Shown: in pieces, positions 16,318 to 25,940 of the stretch
Layout of the letters: each line of letters starts with the position of its first letter
How positions within the stretch are numbered: position 1 is the first letter of the stretch
Source of the DNA: Romboutsia weinsteinii
GTDB taxonomy: Bacteria > Bacillota > Clostridia > Peptostreptococcales > Peptostreptococcaceae
Direction of reading: 5' to 3'
Length of the DNA: 64,000 nt
Assembly: GCF_002250835.2 (NCBI RefSeq)
Contig: NZ_NOJY02000007.1
Location: 1 to 64,000, forward strand
Translations under genes and position numbers: made by a program
The notes under the pieces: model-generated
Seen by the model: only the letters and a program-made list of their open reading frames with translations
The model's database searches: none
What the model was told of the DNA's origin: nothing

Positions 16318-18408
16318 ATGCATAGTAAAAGTAAAAATAAGCAAGAAAGTATAGAAAAGAAATCTGACTTTATAAATAAAAATATTATTAGAGATGCCCT
16401 TAAAGATTCAATTAAAAAACTTAGATTTAAAACACAACTTAAAAATCCAGTAATGTTTATTGTATATATTGGTTCTATTATAACTAGTGTAATTACATTA
16501 TTATCATTCTTAAATTTTACTAATGATGATCCTATATTCACATTAATGATAACCGTATTTTTATGGTTTACAGTACTATTTGCTAACTTTGCTGAAGCTA
16601 TAGCAGAAGGCAGAGGTAAAGCACAAGCAAATAGTCTTAGAGCCGCAAAGAAAGATGTAATGGCCAAGAGATTAAATTCTCCAGATAAATATGCTGAGTT
16701 TGAGATGGTTGCATCGAATAATTTAAAAAAAGGTGACATTGTATTAGTTGTAGCAGAGGAACAAATACCTGGAGATGGAGATGTAATTGATGGAGTTGCT
16801 TCGGTTGATGAAAGCGCAATAACAGGTGAAAGTGCTCCTGTTATTAGAGAATCTGGTGGTGATAGATGTGCAGTTACTGGTGGAACTACTGTAGTCTCTG
16901 ATTACTTAATAGTAAAAATTACAGCTGAAGCAGGAGAAAGTTTCTTAGATAAAATGATAGCTATGGTTGAAGGGTCTCAAAGAAAGAAAACACCAAATGA
17001 AATTGCCTTACAAACTTTATTAATAGCATTAACATCGATATTCTTAGTAGTGACCGTTACTATATACCCATATAGCTTATTTGCAGTAAATTATAATGGT
17101 ATTGGTACAATAGTTTCAGTTACATCTTTAATAGCATTGTTAGTCTGTTTAGCTCCAACAACTATAGGTGCACTACTTTCTTCAATAGGAATAGCTGGTA
17201 TGAGTAGGTTGAATGTATCAAATGTATTAGCTACTTCAGGTAGAGCAATTGAAGCAGCTGGAGATGTAGATGTATTATTACTAGATAAAACAGGAACTAT
17301 TACATTTGGTAATAGACAAGCGTCTGAATTTATACCGCTACAAGGTGTAGATAATGAAGAGTTAGCTGATTCAGCTCAGCTTAGCTCTTTAGCGGATGAA
17401 ACACCAGAAGGTAGAAGTATAGTAATACTAGCAAAAAAACTTTATGCAATAAGAGGAAGATATCTTGGTCCTTTAGAAGCCGAATTTGTGCCTTTTTCAG
17501 CAAAAACAAGAATGAGTGGAGTTAATACTTCGAAGAATGAAATTAGAAAGGGTGCAGCAAGTGCTATAAAAGAATTTGTTGAAAGTAAAAATGGAATATA
17601 CCCAAAAGAATGTGATGATATAGTATCTAGCATATCAAGACAAGGAGGAACTCCACTTGTAGTATGCAAAGATAATAGAGTATTGGGAGTTATCCACTTA
17701 AAAGATATATTAAAATCTGGAGTAAAGGAAAAATTTAATGACCTTAGAAAAATGGGAATAAAGACTATTATGATAACAGGTGATAACCCATTAACAGCAG
17801 CTGCAATAGCTGCTGAGGCAGGTGTTGATGACTTCTTAGCTGAAGCTACTCCAGAAGGTAAATTAGAGTTAATCAATGAATATCAAAGGAAAGGACATCT
17901 AGTTGCTATGACTGGAGATGGTAGCAATGATGCTCCTGCTCTTGCACAAGCAGATGTGGCTGTTGCTATGAATACAGGAACTCAAGCAGCAAAAGAAGCT
18001 GGAAATATGGTTGATTTAGACTCAAGTCCTACCAAACTTATTGAAATAGTAAAAATAGGAAAGCAATTACTTATGACAAGAGGTGCATTAACTACATTTA
18101 GTATAGCTAATGACGTAGCGAAATACTTTGCAATAATACCACCATTATTTTTAGGAGTATATCCACAGTTAAATAAACTAAATATAATGAACTTGTCTAG
18201 CCCAGAAAGTGCAATTATGTCTGCTGTAATATACAATGCTTTAATAATAATTGCATTGATACCATTAGCACTTAAAGGTGTGAAATATGAAGAATTGCCA
18301 GCAAGTAAATTATTAAAACGAAATATTCTTATATATGGTGCTGGTGGCCTTATAGCACCTTTTATAGCAATAAAAGTTATAGATATATTAATAAGTTTTA
18401 TAATGTAG
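16318..18408 (+). CDS. kdpB: K+-transporting ATPase subunit B (P-type)
   Basis: Catalytic P-type ATPase subunit that energises KdpA. About 696 residues. The actuator TGES motif (ITGESAPV), the phosphorylation site DKTGTITFG (Asp about 323), the nucleotide-binding KTRMSG and the hinge [10 protein letters not shown] are all intact, with transmembrane pairs at about 45-100, 235-290 and near the C-terminus. Start: ATG at 16318 sits about 10 nt after AGGAG; a GTG at 16312 in the same frame is only 4 nt from it. It follows kdpA by 38 bp and precedes kdpC by 14 bp. Confidence 0.97.
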   Translation: MHSKSKNKQESIEKKSDFINKNIIRDALKDSIKKLRFKTQLKNPVMFIVYIGSIITSVITLLSFLNFTNDDPIFTLMITVFLWFTVLFANFAEAIAEGRGKAQANSLRAAKKDVMAKRLNSPDKYAEFEMVASNNLKKGDIVLVVAEEQIPGDGDVIDGVASVDESAITGESAPVIRESGGDRCAVTGGTTVVSDYLIVKITAEAGESFLDKMIAMVEGSQRKKTPNEIALQTLLIALTSIFLVVTVTIYPYSLFAVNYNGIGTIVSVTSLIALLVCLAPTTIGALLSSIGIAGMSRLNVSNVLATSGRAIEAAGDVDVLLLDKTGTITFGNRQASEFIPLQGVDNEELADSAQLSSLADETPEGRSIVILAKKLYAIRGRYLGPLEAEFVPFSAKTRMSGVNTSKNEIRKGAASAIKEFVESKNGIYPKECDDIVSSISRQGGTPLVVCKDNRVLGVIHLKDILKSGVKEKFNDLRKMGIKTIMITGDNPLTAAAIAAEAGVDDFLAEATPEGKLELINEYQRKGHLVAMTGDGSNDAPALAQADVAVAMNTGTQAAKEAGNMVDLDSSPTKLIEIVKIGKQLLMTRGALTTFSIANDVAKYFAIIPPLFLGVYPQLNKLNIMNLSSPESAIMSAVIYNALIIIALIPLALKGVKYEELPASKLLKRNILIYGAGGLIAPFIAIKVIDILISFIM

Positions 18409-18422
18409 GGGAGAGAAGTAAA

Positions 18423-18995
18423 ATGATAAATTATATAAAAAAAGCTGGGTTAATATTTATAATAATGACTGTTATAACTGGTGTTATATATCCTCTAGCA
18501 ATAACAGCTTTTGCACAAGTATTTGTTTCAGATAAAGCAAACGGAAGCATAATCACTGATAAAGATAACAAAGAAGTAGGTTCTAAAATCATTGGTCAAA
18601 GTTTTATTGATCCGGAGAATTTTTGGTCTAGACCATCTGCAGCTGGAGAAGGGTATGATGGATATATGTCAGCTGGTACAAACAAAACACCAACAGGAAA
18701 AGAATATGAAAATATATTAAACGATAGAATAGAATTGCTGAGAAAATATGATCCAGAAAATACTCAAAAAGTACCTATTGATTTAATTACTGCATCAGGA
18801 AGTGGTTTAGATCCACATATAAGTGTAGCTGCTGCAGAATATCAAGTAAGTCGTATATCTAAATATACTAATATAGAGGAAGGTACAATATTAAAATTAA
18901 TTGAAAAAAATGCTGACAAACCATTTATGAGTATATTTGGTGAATCTAAGGTTAATGTATTGCTTTTAAATATCGAATTAAATAAACTGAAATAA
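18423..18995 (+). CDS. kdpC: K+-transporting ATPase subunit C
   Basis: Single-span chaperone-like subunit that assists ATP binding by KdpB. 190 residues: one N-terminal membrane helix (AGLIFIIMTVITGVIYPLAI), then an extracytoplasmic domain with the characteristic GSKIIGQSF, FWSRPSAAG and SGSGLDPHIS-AAA-YQV segments. Third gene of the operon; a 13-bp hairpin follows at 19017-19056 and separates it from kdpD. Confidence 0.96.
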   Translation: MINYIKKAGLIFIIMTVITGVIYPLAITAFAQVFVSDKANGSIITDKDNKEVGSKIIGQSFIDPENFWSRPSAAGEGYDGYMSAGTNKTPTGKEYENILNDRIELLRKYDPENTQKVPIDLITASGSGLDPHISVAAAEYQVSRISKYTNIEEGTILKLIEKNADKPFMSIFGESKVNVLLLNIELNKLK

Positions 18996-19016
18996 AATGT
19001 ATTAGCATCAAGGGTG

Positions 19017-19056
19017 TGTTACTATAAAATAAGTGCACATCCTTTTTATAGTAACA
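19017..19056 (+). terminator. hairpin between kdpC and kdpD
   Basis: TGTTACTATAAAA pairs perfectly with TTTTATAGTAACA (13 bp, 14-nt loop). No strong U-tract follows, so it may be a partial terminator lowering kdpDE expression relative to kdpABC, or an RNA processing site. Confidence 0.55.
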
Positions 19057-19127
19057 TCACATAATGATAATTTTACTTTTAACAAGATATTTATATTATT
19101 CTAAGAAATAGAGGTGGGAGATAACTT

Positions 19128-21839
19128 ATGGATAGACCTGATCCGAGAAGTCTACTAGAAAAAATTAAAGATGAGGAGAGTAAATTAAAAAGGGGACAGC
19201 TTAAAGTATTCTTTGGATATGCTGCAGGAGTAGGTAAGACATATTCCATGCTTGAATCAGCACAAAATCTTAAAAAATATGGTGTAGATGTTGTTGTTGG
19301 TTATATAGAACCTCATACAAGACCTGAAACTCTTTCGTTATTAGATGGTCTAGAGATTCTTCCAGTTAAAGAGATAAAGTACAAGACAATTGATTTAAAA
19401 GAGTTTAACTTAGATGCTGCTTTAAAAAGAAACCCAGAACTAATGTTAGTAGATGAGTTTGCACATACAAATGTAAGAGGACTTAGACATAACAAAAGAT
19501 GGCAAGATATAGAAGAGTTATTATTAGCTGGCATTGATGTTTATACCACAGTAAATGTACAGCATTTAGAGAGCTTAAACGATATTGTTGAAATTATTAC
19601 TAAAATATCTGTAAAAGAAACTATACCAGATAGACTTTTAGATAATTCTACACAACTAGAACTAATCGATATTGAACCAGATGTATTACTACAAAGATTT
19701 AATGAGGGTAAAATATATAAAAAAGATCAAGCTTTAAAAGCCAAAGATAACTTTTTCATAAAGGATAATTTAATAGCACTTAGAGAAATTGCTTTGAGAA
19801 AGACTGCAGAGAGAGTTAATAAAGAAGTACAAATCTCAAGACTTTCTAAAGGGGAAGTAACTGTAATACCTACCTCAGATACAATAATGGCTTGTGTAGG
19901 TCCTTCTCCTTCTTCAACAAAAATTATTAGGACTGCTTCTAGAATTGCTTATTCTTCTCTTTCAAAATGGATTGCATTATATATAACAACTCCAGAATCT
20001 AACAATTTAAATGAGACTCAAAGGAATCAACTGAAAAGTAATTTAGATTTGGCAAAAAAACTTGGTGCAGAAATAGTAGTACTTCATGGTGATAATTTAG
20101 TAGAGCAAATAATAAGATATGCGAAAATGAGAAATGTTACTAAAATTGTAATAGGTAGAAATCATAGTAATCATAAATTTATCAACAAGATATTAAAAAA
20201 AGATGTAGTTGATAAATTAATAGAGGAAGTTTACCATATAGATGTACATGTAATTCCTTATAAATCAGGTACTAAGGATAAATATATAATAAAAAAAGAA
20301 AATTCAATAAAATCAAAGTTTAAAATAACATATATTGACTTTATTAAACTTTCTATAATAACTATAATAAGTACAATAATTGCTTATTCACTTAGAAGTA
20401 TTGGATTTGCTAGTGAGAATATACTATTAATATATATACTGAATGTTGTTTTTATTTCTGTATGTACAAAAGGATATACATCGGGAATCATTAGCTCTAT
20501 ACTAAACATTATATTGATCAATTATTTATTTACTGAGCCGTTACATACATTCTCAATAGATGATCCCAATTATATTATTACATTATTAGTATTTTGTATT
20601 GTAGGTATAACAACATCAACACTTACATCAAGAATTCAGCATCAAGCAGAAACTTATTCTAAGAGAGAAGAAAATACACAGATGCTTTATCAGATAAGTA
20701 GGAGTTTTTTAAGGGTATCTAGTAAAGAAGACATAATAAACAAGGGACTTGAACTATTATTTATTAGTCTTAGTAGGGATGTTGTATGTTATACTAAATC
20801 AAATTCAGGAAATGATCTAATCCTATTTGAAGAGAATAGAAATCTATCAAATAAATTAGTAAACGATGATGAAAAAGCTGTAGCTAGTTGGGTATTGTCA
20901 AATGCAACAATAGCTGGGAAATCAACAGATACACTTCCTGGATCTAAGGGATACTATATGCCAATCATAGGTATAAACTCTACTTTAGGTGTAATAGGTA
21001 TTTCTTGCTATGAAAAAGAGTTAGACAACGAAGATATTTGTGTAATAGAAGCTATTGTAGCACAGATGTCAATTGCACTTGATAGAGAGATTTTATCGCA
21101 AATTAAAGAAAGTGCAAAAAATGAGTTAGAAAAAGAGCGATTTATAAGTAGCTTACTTAGAGCTATTTCTCATGATATTAGAACTCCTTTAGCTGGAATA
21201 TCAGGAACGTTAAGTACAATAATGAAAAATAAAGAAGAGATTAATGATGATTTATTATATGAATTGATAGACGGAGCTTATGAAGACTCTCAGTGGCTTA
21301 TTAGACTAGTTGAAAATCTACTAAGCATGACTAGAATAGATGAGAATAAACTAGAAGTAAAGAAAAAGTTAGAACTTGCTGAAGAAGTAATTTCTTCTTC
21401 TCTAAATCATATAAAAAGACGAATTGAAAATATGGATATAGAAATAAACATTCCCAATGATCCTATGTTTGTTCCTATGGATGCTAAGTTAATTGAACAA
21501 GTTTTAATAAATCTAATAGATAATGCAATAAAATATGCTGGAGAGCAATGTAAAATCAAAATTAATGTTTATGAAAAAAACAACCAAGCACAATTTGAAG
21601 TATGTGATAATGGACCGGGAATTCCAAGTGAGAATATAAAGTATGTGTTCGATAGATTCTTCACTGGTGAAGTGAAGTGTTCTGACTCTAGAAAAGGTGT
21701 TGGATTAGGACTTCCAATATGTAAATCTATAATAGAAGCTCATAAAGGTGAAATATATTCAATAAACAATAAACAAAAAGGTGCTACTTTTGGGTTTAAT
21801 TTGCCAATGCATCATGAGGGGGGACTAGAAATTGAATAA
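19128..21839 (+). CDS. kdpD: sensor histidine kinase KdpD
   Basis: Membrane sensor kinase that phosphorylates KdpE when K+ is scarce. 903 residues in the usual order: KdpD domain (about 20-230) with the Walker motif GYAAGVGKTYSML and VDEFAHTN; a UspA-like domain (about 245-375); four closely spaced membrane helices (about 400-500, DUF4118); a GAF-like region; the phosphoacceptor helix AISHDIRTPLAGISG; and the ATPase motifs NLIDNAIKYA, DNGPGIP and GVGLGLPI. The UspA part contains SPS followed about 18 residues later by WIALY, similar to the SxS...FTAxY signature linked to c-di-AMP binding in Staphylococcus KdpD; that is only a resemblance. Overlaps kdpE by 8 bp. Confidence 0.96.
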   Translation: MDRPDPRSLLEKIKDEESKLKRGQLKVFFGYAAGVGKTYSMLESAQNLKKYGVDVVVGYIEPHTRPETLSLLDGLEILPVKEIKYKTIDLKEFNLDAALKRNPELMLVDEFAHTNVRGLRHNKRWQDIEELLLAGIDVYTTVNVQHLESLNDIVEIITKISVKETIPDRLLDNSTQLELIDIEPDVLLQRFNEGKIYKKDQALKAKDNFFIKDNLIALREIALRKTAERVNKEVQISRLSKGEVTVIPTSDTIMACVGPSPSSTKIIRTASRIAYSSLSKWIALYITTPESNNLNETQRNQLKSNLDLAKKLGAEIVVLHGDNLVEQIIRYAKMRNVTKIVIGRNHSNHKFINKILKKDVVDKLIEEVYHIDVHVIPYKSGTKDKYIIKKENSIKSKFKITYIDFIKLSIITIISTIIAYSLRSIGFASENILLIYILNVVFISVCTKGYTSGIISSILNIILINYLFTEPLHTFSIDDPNYIITLLVFCIVGITTSTLTSRIQHQAETYSKREENTQMLYQISRSFLRVSSKEDIINKGLELLFISLSRDVVCYTKSNSGNDLILFEENRNLSNKLVNDDEKAVASWVLSNATIAGKSTDTLPGSKGYYMPIIGINSTLGVIGISCYEKELDNEDICVIEAIVAQMSIALDREILSQIKESAKNELEKERFISSLLRAISHDIRTPLAGISGTLSTIMKNKEEINDDLLYELIDGAYEDSQWLIRLVENLLSMTRIDENKLEVKKKLELAEEVISSSLNHIKRRIENMDIEINIPNDPMFVPMDAKLIEQVLINLIDNAIKYAGEQCKIKINVYEKNNQAQFEVCDNGPGIPSENIKYVFDRFFTGEVKCSDSRKGVGLGLPICKSIIEAHKGEIYSINNKQKGATFGFNLPMHHEGGLEIE

Positions 21840-22530
21840 AAAAGTAATTTTAGTAGTAGAAGATGATAAAACTATAAGGAAGTTTATATCCACATCCCTT
21901 GCAACTCAAGATTATAAGGTGATTGAAGCCATTAACGGTAAAGATGCTATATCACTTTGTGTGTCTTATTCACCTGACGTAATTCTTTTAGATTTAGGTT
22001 TAGAAGATATGGATGGGATAGATGTAATTAGAAATATTAGGCAGTTAAGTAATATTCCGATTATTGTGGTCTCTGCTAGAGAACAAGATAGAGAAAAAGT
22101 TGAGGCATTCGACGTAGGTGCTGATGACTACTTGACTAAACCATTTTCTATTATTGAATTATTAGCTAGAGTTAGAGTAGCGTTAAGACATAGTGCGAGT
22201 GGTTTTGTTGCAAGCGAAAATACAAAATCTACTTTTTCTGTAGATAAATTATTTATTGATTTCGAAAAAAGAAAAGTAATGATGAATGATTATGAAGTTC
22301 GCCTAACACCAATAGAGTATAGCCTTTTATCATTATTAGCTAGACATCATGGTAAAGTTCTGACTCATAATTTTATAATAAAAGAAGTATGGGGTAATAT
22401 AATTGGAAGTGAAACTAATTCGCTTAGAGTTTTTATGGCTACTCTAAGAAGAAAAATAGAGAAACAGCCAGCAAACCCTAGATATTTAATCACAGAAGTA
22501 GGCGTTGGCTATAGACTTAATGATGAATAA
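21832..22530 (+). CDS. kdpE: KdpE response regulator
   Basis: OmpR/PhoB-class DNA-binding regulator for the kdpABC promoter. 232 residues: receiver domain with the acidic pocket (VEDD), phosphoacceptor Asp in ILLDLGL and the KPF lysine motif; then a winged-helix C-terminal domain (LTPIEYSLLSLLARHHGKVLT... VGYRL). Start is TTG/ATG-near: the frame begins at 21832 within the end of kdpD, preceded by GAGGGGGGAC, so translation is probably coupled. Its likely sites are the ATCTTAAT repeats at 14436-14474. A terminator follows at 22557. Confidence 0.95.
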   Translation: MNKKVILVVEDDKTIRKFISTSLATQDYKVIEAINGKDAISLCVSYSPDVILLDLGLEDMDGIDVIRNIRQLSNIPIIVVSAREQDREKVEAFDVGADDYLTKPFSIIELLARVRVALRHSASGFVASENTKSTFSVDKLFIDFEKRKVMMNDYEVRLTPIEYSLLSLLARHHGKVLTHNFIIKEVWGNIIGSETNSLRVFMATLRRKIEKQPANPRYLITEVGVGYRLNDE

Positions 22531-22556
22531 ATAATATTCAAATAGTGTAAAATAAT

Positions 22557-22600
22557 AAAAAGGGATACTGAATTAATAAATTTTGGTATCTCTTTTTATT
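22557..22600 (+). terminator. kdpDE terminator
   Basis: AAAAAGGGATAC pairs with GTATCTCTTTTT (one G-T pair), ending in a T-run. It supports the later start (22631) for corA. Confidence 0.85.
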
Positions 22601-22630
22601 ATTTTAAATAGTCTATTGAGTGGTGATTAT

Positions 22631-23587
22631 ATGTATATTATAGATTTAAGTACCAAAGATATTATGAATGAGTTTAATAAAAATTTCTATAAAAAAGGTA
22701 ATTCTTATATTATATTAAGTACACCAGATGAACTTAATTTACTTCAAGAACCGTTAGATATAGATCAAGACACGCTTGAAGATTGCCTTGAATTTGATGA
22801 AAATACAAAATTAGATCTATTTGATAAATATGACTTTTTAAGCTTAAATACTTGTGAGCTTATAGAGAAAAAAGCAATAATAAAAGAAGTGAATTTATAC
22901 TTATCAGATTGCTTTATAGTCGTAGTAGTTGAGGAAAATCACTTTATTTATAATTATGTGAAAAATATGATTACAAAAAATTTAGAACTTGAAAAAAGTT
23001 CAACCGTAACTTTGTTTAAAATCAATTATTCAATAATAAAAGAGGTTATACTTGTAGGATTTGAAACGTTGGATAAGGTCGAAGATTTAATTTTAAAAAT
23101 AGAAGATGGTATGATGGATAAGGTCTGTAGTGATCATATTGAGGATATAAATTATATTAGAGGAATTACTAGAACTATAGTAAAAAATACAAGACCGCTT
23201 TTGTATATCGGAGATAGAATACTTAAAGAGAATATTAGATATCTAAAGCACTCAGATGTTAAAAAATATAATCTTGAAAATTTCCAAGATATAGATTTTG
23301 GTATAGATAAGTTATATACATTTGCTATTTCTACGAGAGAGCTTGCGGATAAACTTTTGGATATTTATAGTTCCAGAGTAGGTGAAAAGACAAACAGCTT
23401 AATTACGAAGCTAACATTACTTACAGCTATATCGACACCGCTTACAGTTATCACTGGGATATACGGGATGAATTTTAGATACATGCCGGAATTAGATTTT
23501 GTTTTTGCATATCCTCTAACATTACTATTTATGTTAATGATAATACTTATTGGAATTATTATTTTTAAAATCAAAAAAATTTTATGA
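22631..23587 (+). CDS. corA: CorA-type Mg2+ transporter
   Basis: Divalent-cation channel of the CorA/MIT family, probably for magnesium. From the ATG at 22631 the protein has 318 residues; an in-frame start at 22583 lies inside the kdpDE terminator. The long N-terminal cytoplasmic alpha/beta domain and stalk helix precede two C-terminal membrane helices, the first ending in the signature GMN (GIYGMNFRYMPELDFVFAYP). Length and topology are normal. RBS is weak (GAGTGGTGA). It is a single gene; the adjacency to kdp makes a cation-transport cluster, but co-regulation is not evident. Confidence 0.93.
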   Translation: MYIIDLSTKDIMNEFNKNFYKKGNSYIILSTPDELNLLQEPLDIDQDTLEDCLEFDENTKLDLFDKYDFLSLNTCELIEKKAIIKEVNLYLSDCFIVVVVEENHFIYNYVKNMITKNLELEKSSTVTLFKINYSIIKEVILVGFETLDKVEDLILKIEDGMMDKVCSDHIEDINYIRGITRTIVKNTRPLLYIGDRILKENIRYLKHSDVKKYNLENFQDIDFGIDKLYTFAISTRELADKLLDIYSSRVGEKTNSLITKLTLLTAISTPLTVITGIYGMNFRYMPELDFVFAYPLTLLFMLMIILIGIIIFKIKKIL

Positions 23588-23920
23588 TAAATAGCAATAT
23601 AGTTTACATAATATAGTTATTGTAATTATATTATTTTTTATAGAAAATATTCATTAAAAAAATGTTAGAAATATAACTAAAAAAGTGGATTTTTAGGCTA
23701 CAACTTAATACAGCTTGTTATTGCGATTCTAAGAAGTTTTATCTTTTTTAATACTAAGTATCTATTAACTTTTTTAAACGGCATTAAAAACGATTTTAAA
23801 AGGTTAGTTTTCTTATCTTTTTTTCAGTTTGAAGATAAAATAAATTTAATTTAGAGTATTTATATAAAAGTAAAAATAGAGAAGTAACAGCGTCGAAATA
23901 ATTTTATTATGTAAACTAAT
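23588..23920. other. gene-free, very AT-rich stretch with a repeated 20-mer
   Basis: No credible ORF or RNA gene. It contains TTAAAAACGATTTTAAAAGG (23786-23805), which recurs with one change at 56989-57008. It lies between corA and the 3' end of the orphan integrase, where an attachment-site remnant could be expected, but no second copy flanks the integrase. Confidence 0.5.
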
Positions 23921-23976
23921 AATTAGGTTAAAAAAATAAAACTCATAATTGTGAGTTTTATTTTTTTAACCTAATT
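23921..23976 (-). terminator. integrase terminator, 25-bp perfect stem
   Basis: Arms at 23921-23945 and 23952-23976 are perfectly complementary, with A/T tracts on both sides (AAAAAAATAAAACTCA in the arm). It includes the integrase stop codon and works as a bidirectional terminator. Confidence 0.88.
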
Positions 23977-25081
23977 TAAATAGGCTCTCTGAAATTTTGT
24001 CAGAAGCTTCTTTATCCATTTCTTTAAGGACATGTGAATATGTATTCAATGTTGTATTTATATTAGAGTGACCAACTCTTTCTGAGATTACCCTTATAGG
24101 AACTTTCGAATTTATTAATAATGTAACATGGGAATGTCTCAGATCATGAAATCTAATATGTGGGAGATCATTATCATTTAAGAGTCTTGAGAACTTTTTG
24201 CTTATAACATCTTGTGCTATTGGTTTATTATTTTTATCGAAAAAAATAAGGTTTTTTTCAGTTTTTATTAAACCTTTTAGCTTTAACTCTATGTATTTTT
24301 TTTTATAATCTTTGAGCATATCCATAATTTCTTTAGGTGACGATATTGTTCTTATTGAACTTTCGGTTTTAGGGTCTTTTAAAATTACTTCTCCGTTTGA
24401 TCTAGCTGTGATTTTATTTACGGTTATTGTATTGTTATTGAAGTCTATATTATCCCAAGTAAGACCTAGAATTTCGGATATTCTAAGACCTAAACCACTT
24501 GCTAAAAATATGGGTAATTGTAGTTCGGTATCCTTACATATATTAAGTAATTTTATCATTTTTTCTTGGTCATATATATTATTTTTAAACTTTTTTGCTC
24601 TTGGAATCTCTATACAATCTATAATATTTTCTCTGATTAGCTTTAAACGATAAGCTCTTTTTAAAGCGAGATTTAAAATATTTATATGTATCTTGATAGT
24701 TTGTGGACTTAAAATACCTACTAAATCATCTACGTAATTTTGGATATGTAATGGTTTTAGATCTTCTAATTTTATTTTACCGATCATAGGTACTATGTAT
24801 TTTGTGATGATTCTTTTGTAACAATTATATGTTGTTATGGATAAATTTTCTTTATATTTTTCTAAAAAGTCTGCTAAGAATTCTTCTAAAATCATCTTAT
24901 TAGGAGTTAGAAAATCATCATTATATATGCTGTCTTTTAACTCTGTAGCTCTCTTATTAGCATCTCTTTTTTTATCATAAGACCCCATATTCTTTTGCTT
25001 TTTCTTTCCGCTATCTAAGTCTTTGTATTCTAAATATACTATATAGTTTTTACTTCTTTTCCTTATAAAAACGAAACTCAT
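23966..25081 (-). CDS. phage-type tyrosine site-specific integrase (orphan)
   Basis: Tyrosine recombinase of the phage/ICE integrase class, 371 residues. An N-terminal arm-type DNA-binding domain (FIRKRSKNYIVYLEYKDLDSGKKKQKNMGSYDKKRDA... region), a SAM-like core-binding domain (about 60-165) and the catalytic domain with R in GLGLRISEIL, H-x-x-R in FHDLRHSH, a later H in VGHSNINTT and Tyr in NTYSHV. Start: ATG at 25081 with GGAGG upstream; the in-frame TTG at 25093 overlaps that RBS. No excisionase, repressor or structural phage genes lie nearby, so it is a stand-alone remnant of a prophage or ICE, with a complete catalytic set. Confidence 0.92.
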   Translation of the reverse strand: MSFVFIRKRSKNYIVYLEYKDLDSGKKKQKNMGSYDKKRDANKRATELKDSIYNDDFLTPNKMILEEFLADFLEKYKENLSITTYNCYKRIITKYIVPMIGKIKLEDLKPLHIQNYVDDLVGILSPQTIKIHINILNLALKRAYRLKLIRENIIDCIEIPRAKKFKNNIYDQEKMIKLLNICKDTELQLPIFLASGLGLRISEILGLTWDNIDFNNNTITVNKITARSNGEVILKDPKTESSIRTISSPKEIMDMLKDYKKKYIELKLKGLIKTEKNLIFFDKNNKPIAQDVISKKFSRLLNDNDLPHIRFHDLRHSHVTLLINSKVPIRVISERVGHSNINTTLNTYSHVLKEMDKEASDKISESLFKLG

Positions 25082-25323
25082 AATATCCTCCAATGTTTTA
25101 CAATTATATATCTATTGTAACATAATCTAAAAATAAATAACATACAAAATTCTGACATATAACTGACATAATATGATTAATTATACCTATAACTATTGAT
25201 AAATCTATATTTTATAAAAATGGCATAAAACTATATATTTTATGTCTTATATGAACAGTTATACTATTTCTAGCATAATCTATATAAATACTATTCAATA
25301 AAATAGTTAAAGGGGAAGCAATT

Positions 25324-25896
25324 ATGTATAACATTAAATATCCTCAAATGAAAACATTAGAAACTAAAAGATGTATACTAAGGCCTGCAACCTTAAAAGA
25401 TACAGCTGACTTATTCGAATATTATCAACAAGAAAAAGTTGTAAAATTCTTACCTTTTAACAAACATAAAAATATACAAGATACACATAATTTTATAAAG
25501 TTATTTTTTCTAGATAATTATAAAAAAGGTAAAATTGGTCATTTTGTAATAGTATCAAAAAAGAGCAAAAAAGTTATAGGAAATGTTGGCTTCAATAATA
25601 TTTCTCAAGATTCAAAAGAAGGTGAGATGGGAATTTGTATAAATCCATCTTATTGGGGTAACGACTTATCCACCGAATTAGCAGTAGAAATGCTTAGGTT
25701 TGGATTTGAAGACTTAAAGCTAAATAGAATTATAGCTATACTATATGAAGAAAATGTATATTCAAAAAAACCGTTAGAAGTATTGGGGTTTAACTTTGTC
25801 GGAAAATTTATAAGAAAGATAACTTCGACTAAACCACATAAAAGCGTAATATGCTATAAGTATGAAATGATGAGAAATAACTACTTTAATAATTAG
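25324..25896 (+). CDS. GNAT N-acetyltransferase, RimJ/RimL-like
   Basis: Acetyl-CoA-dependent acetyltransferase of the ribosomal-protein-alanine type (Acetyltransf_3). 190 residues. It begins with METKRCILRP-type strand (here LETKRCILRPATLKDT), the acceptor region, then motif A around MGICINPSYWGNDLSTELAVEMLRFGF and the C-terminal LNRIIAILYEENVYSKKPLEVLGF, where NxxSxxxLExLGF is usual. The substrate (protein N-terminus or small amine) cannot be told. RBS AAAGGGGAAG. It is followed 44 bp later by the LRR gene and may be cotranscribed with it. Confidence 0.88.
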   Translation: MYNIKYPQMKTLETKRCILRPATLKDTADLFEYYQQEKVVKFLPFNKHKNIQDTHNFIKLFFLDNYKKGKIGHFVIVSKKSKKVIGNVGFNNISQDSKEGEMGICINPSYWGNDLSTELAVEMLRFGFEDLKLNRIIAILYEENVYSKKPLEVLGFNFVGKFIRKITSTKPHKSVICYKYEMMRNNYFNN

Positions 25897-25940
25897 TTCT
25901 CTTTATTAATAATAATTTTATAGAAAAGGAATGATCAGCT

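Noticed and set aside
17442..17876. 144-codon antisense ORF opposite kdpB
   Set aside because: No ribosome binding site and kdpB on the other strand is fully conserved; a frame shadow of the coding strand.
22583..22630. Longer N-terminus for CorA
   Set aside because: It would begin inside the kdpDE terminator.
23966..25081. Complete prophage or ICE at the integrase
   Set aside because: Flanking genes (corA, GNAT, LRR, yitT) are ordinary, and no excisionase, repressor, relaxase or structural genes are near.
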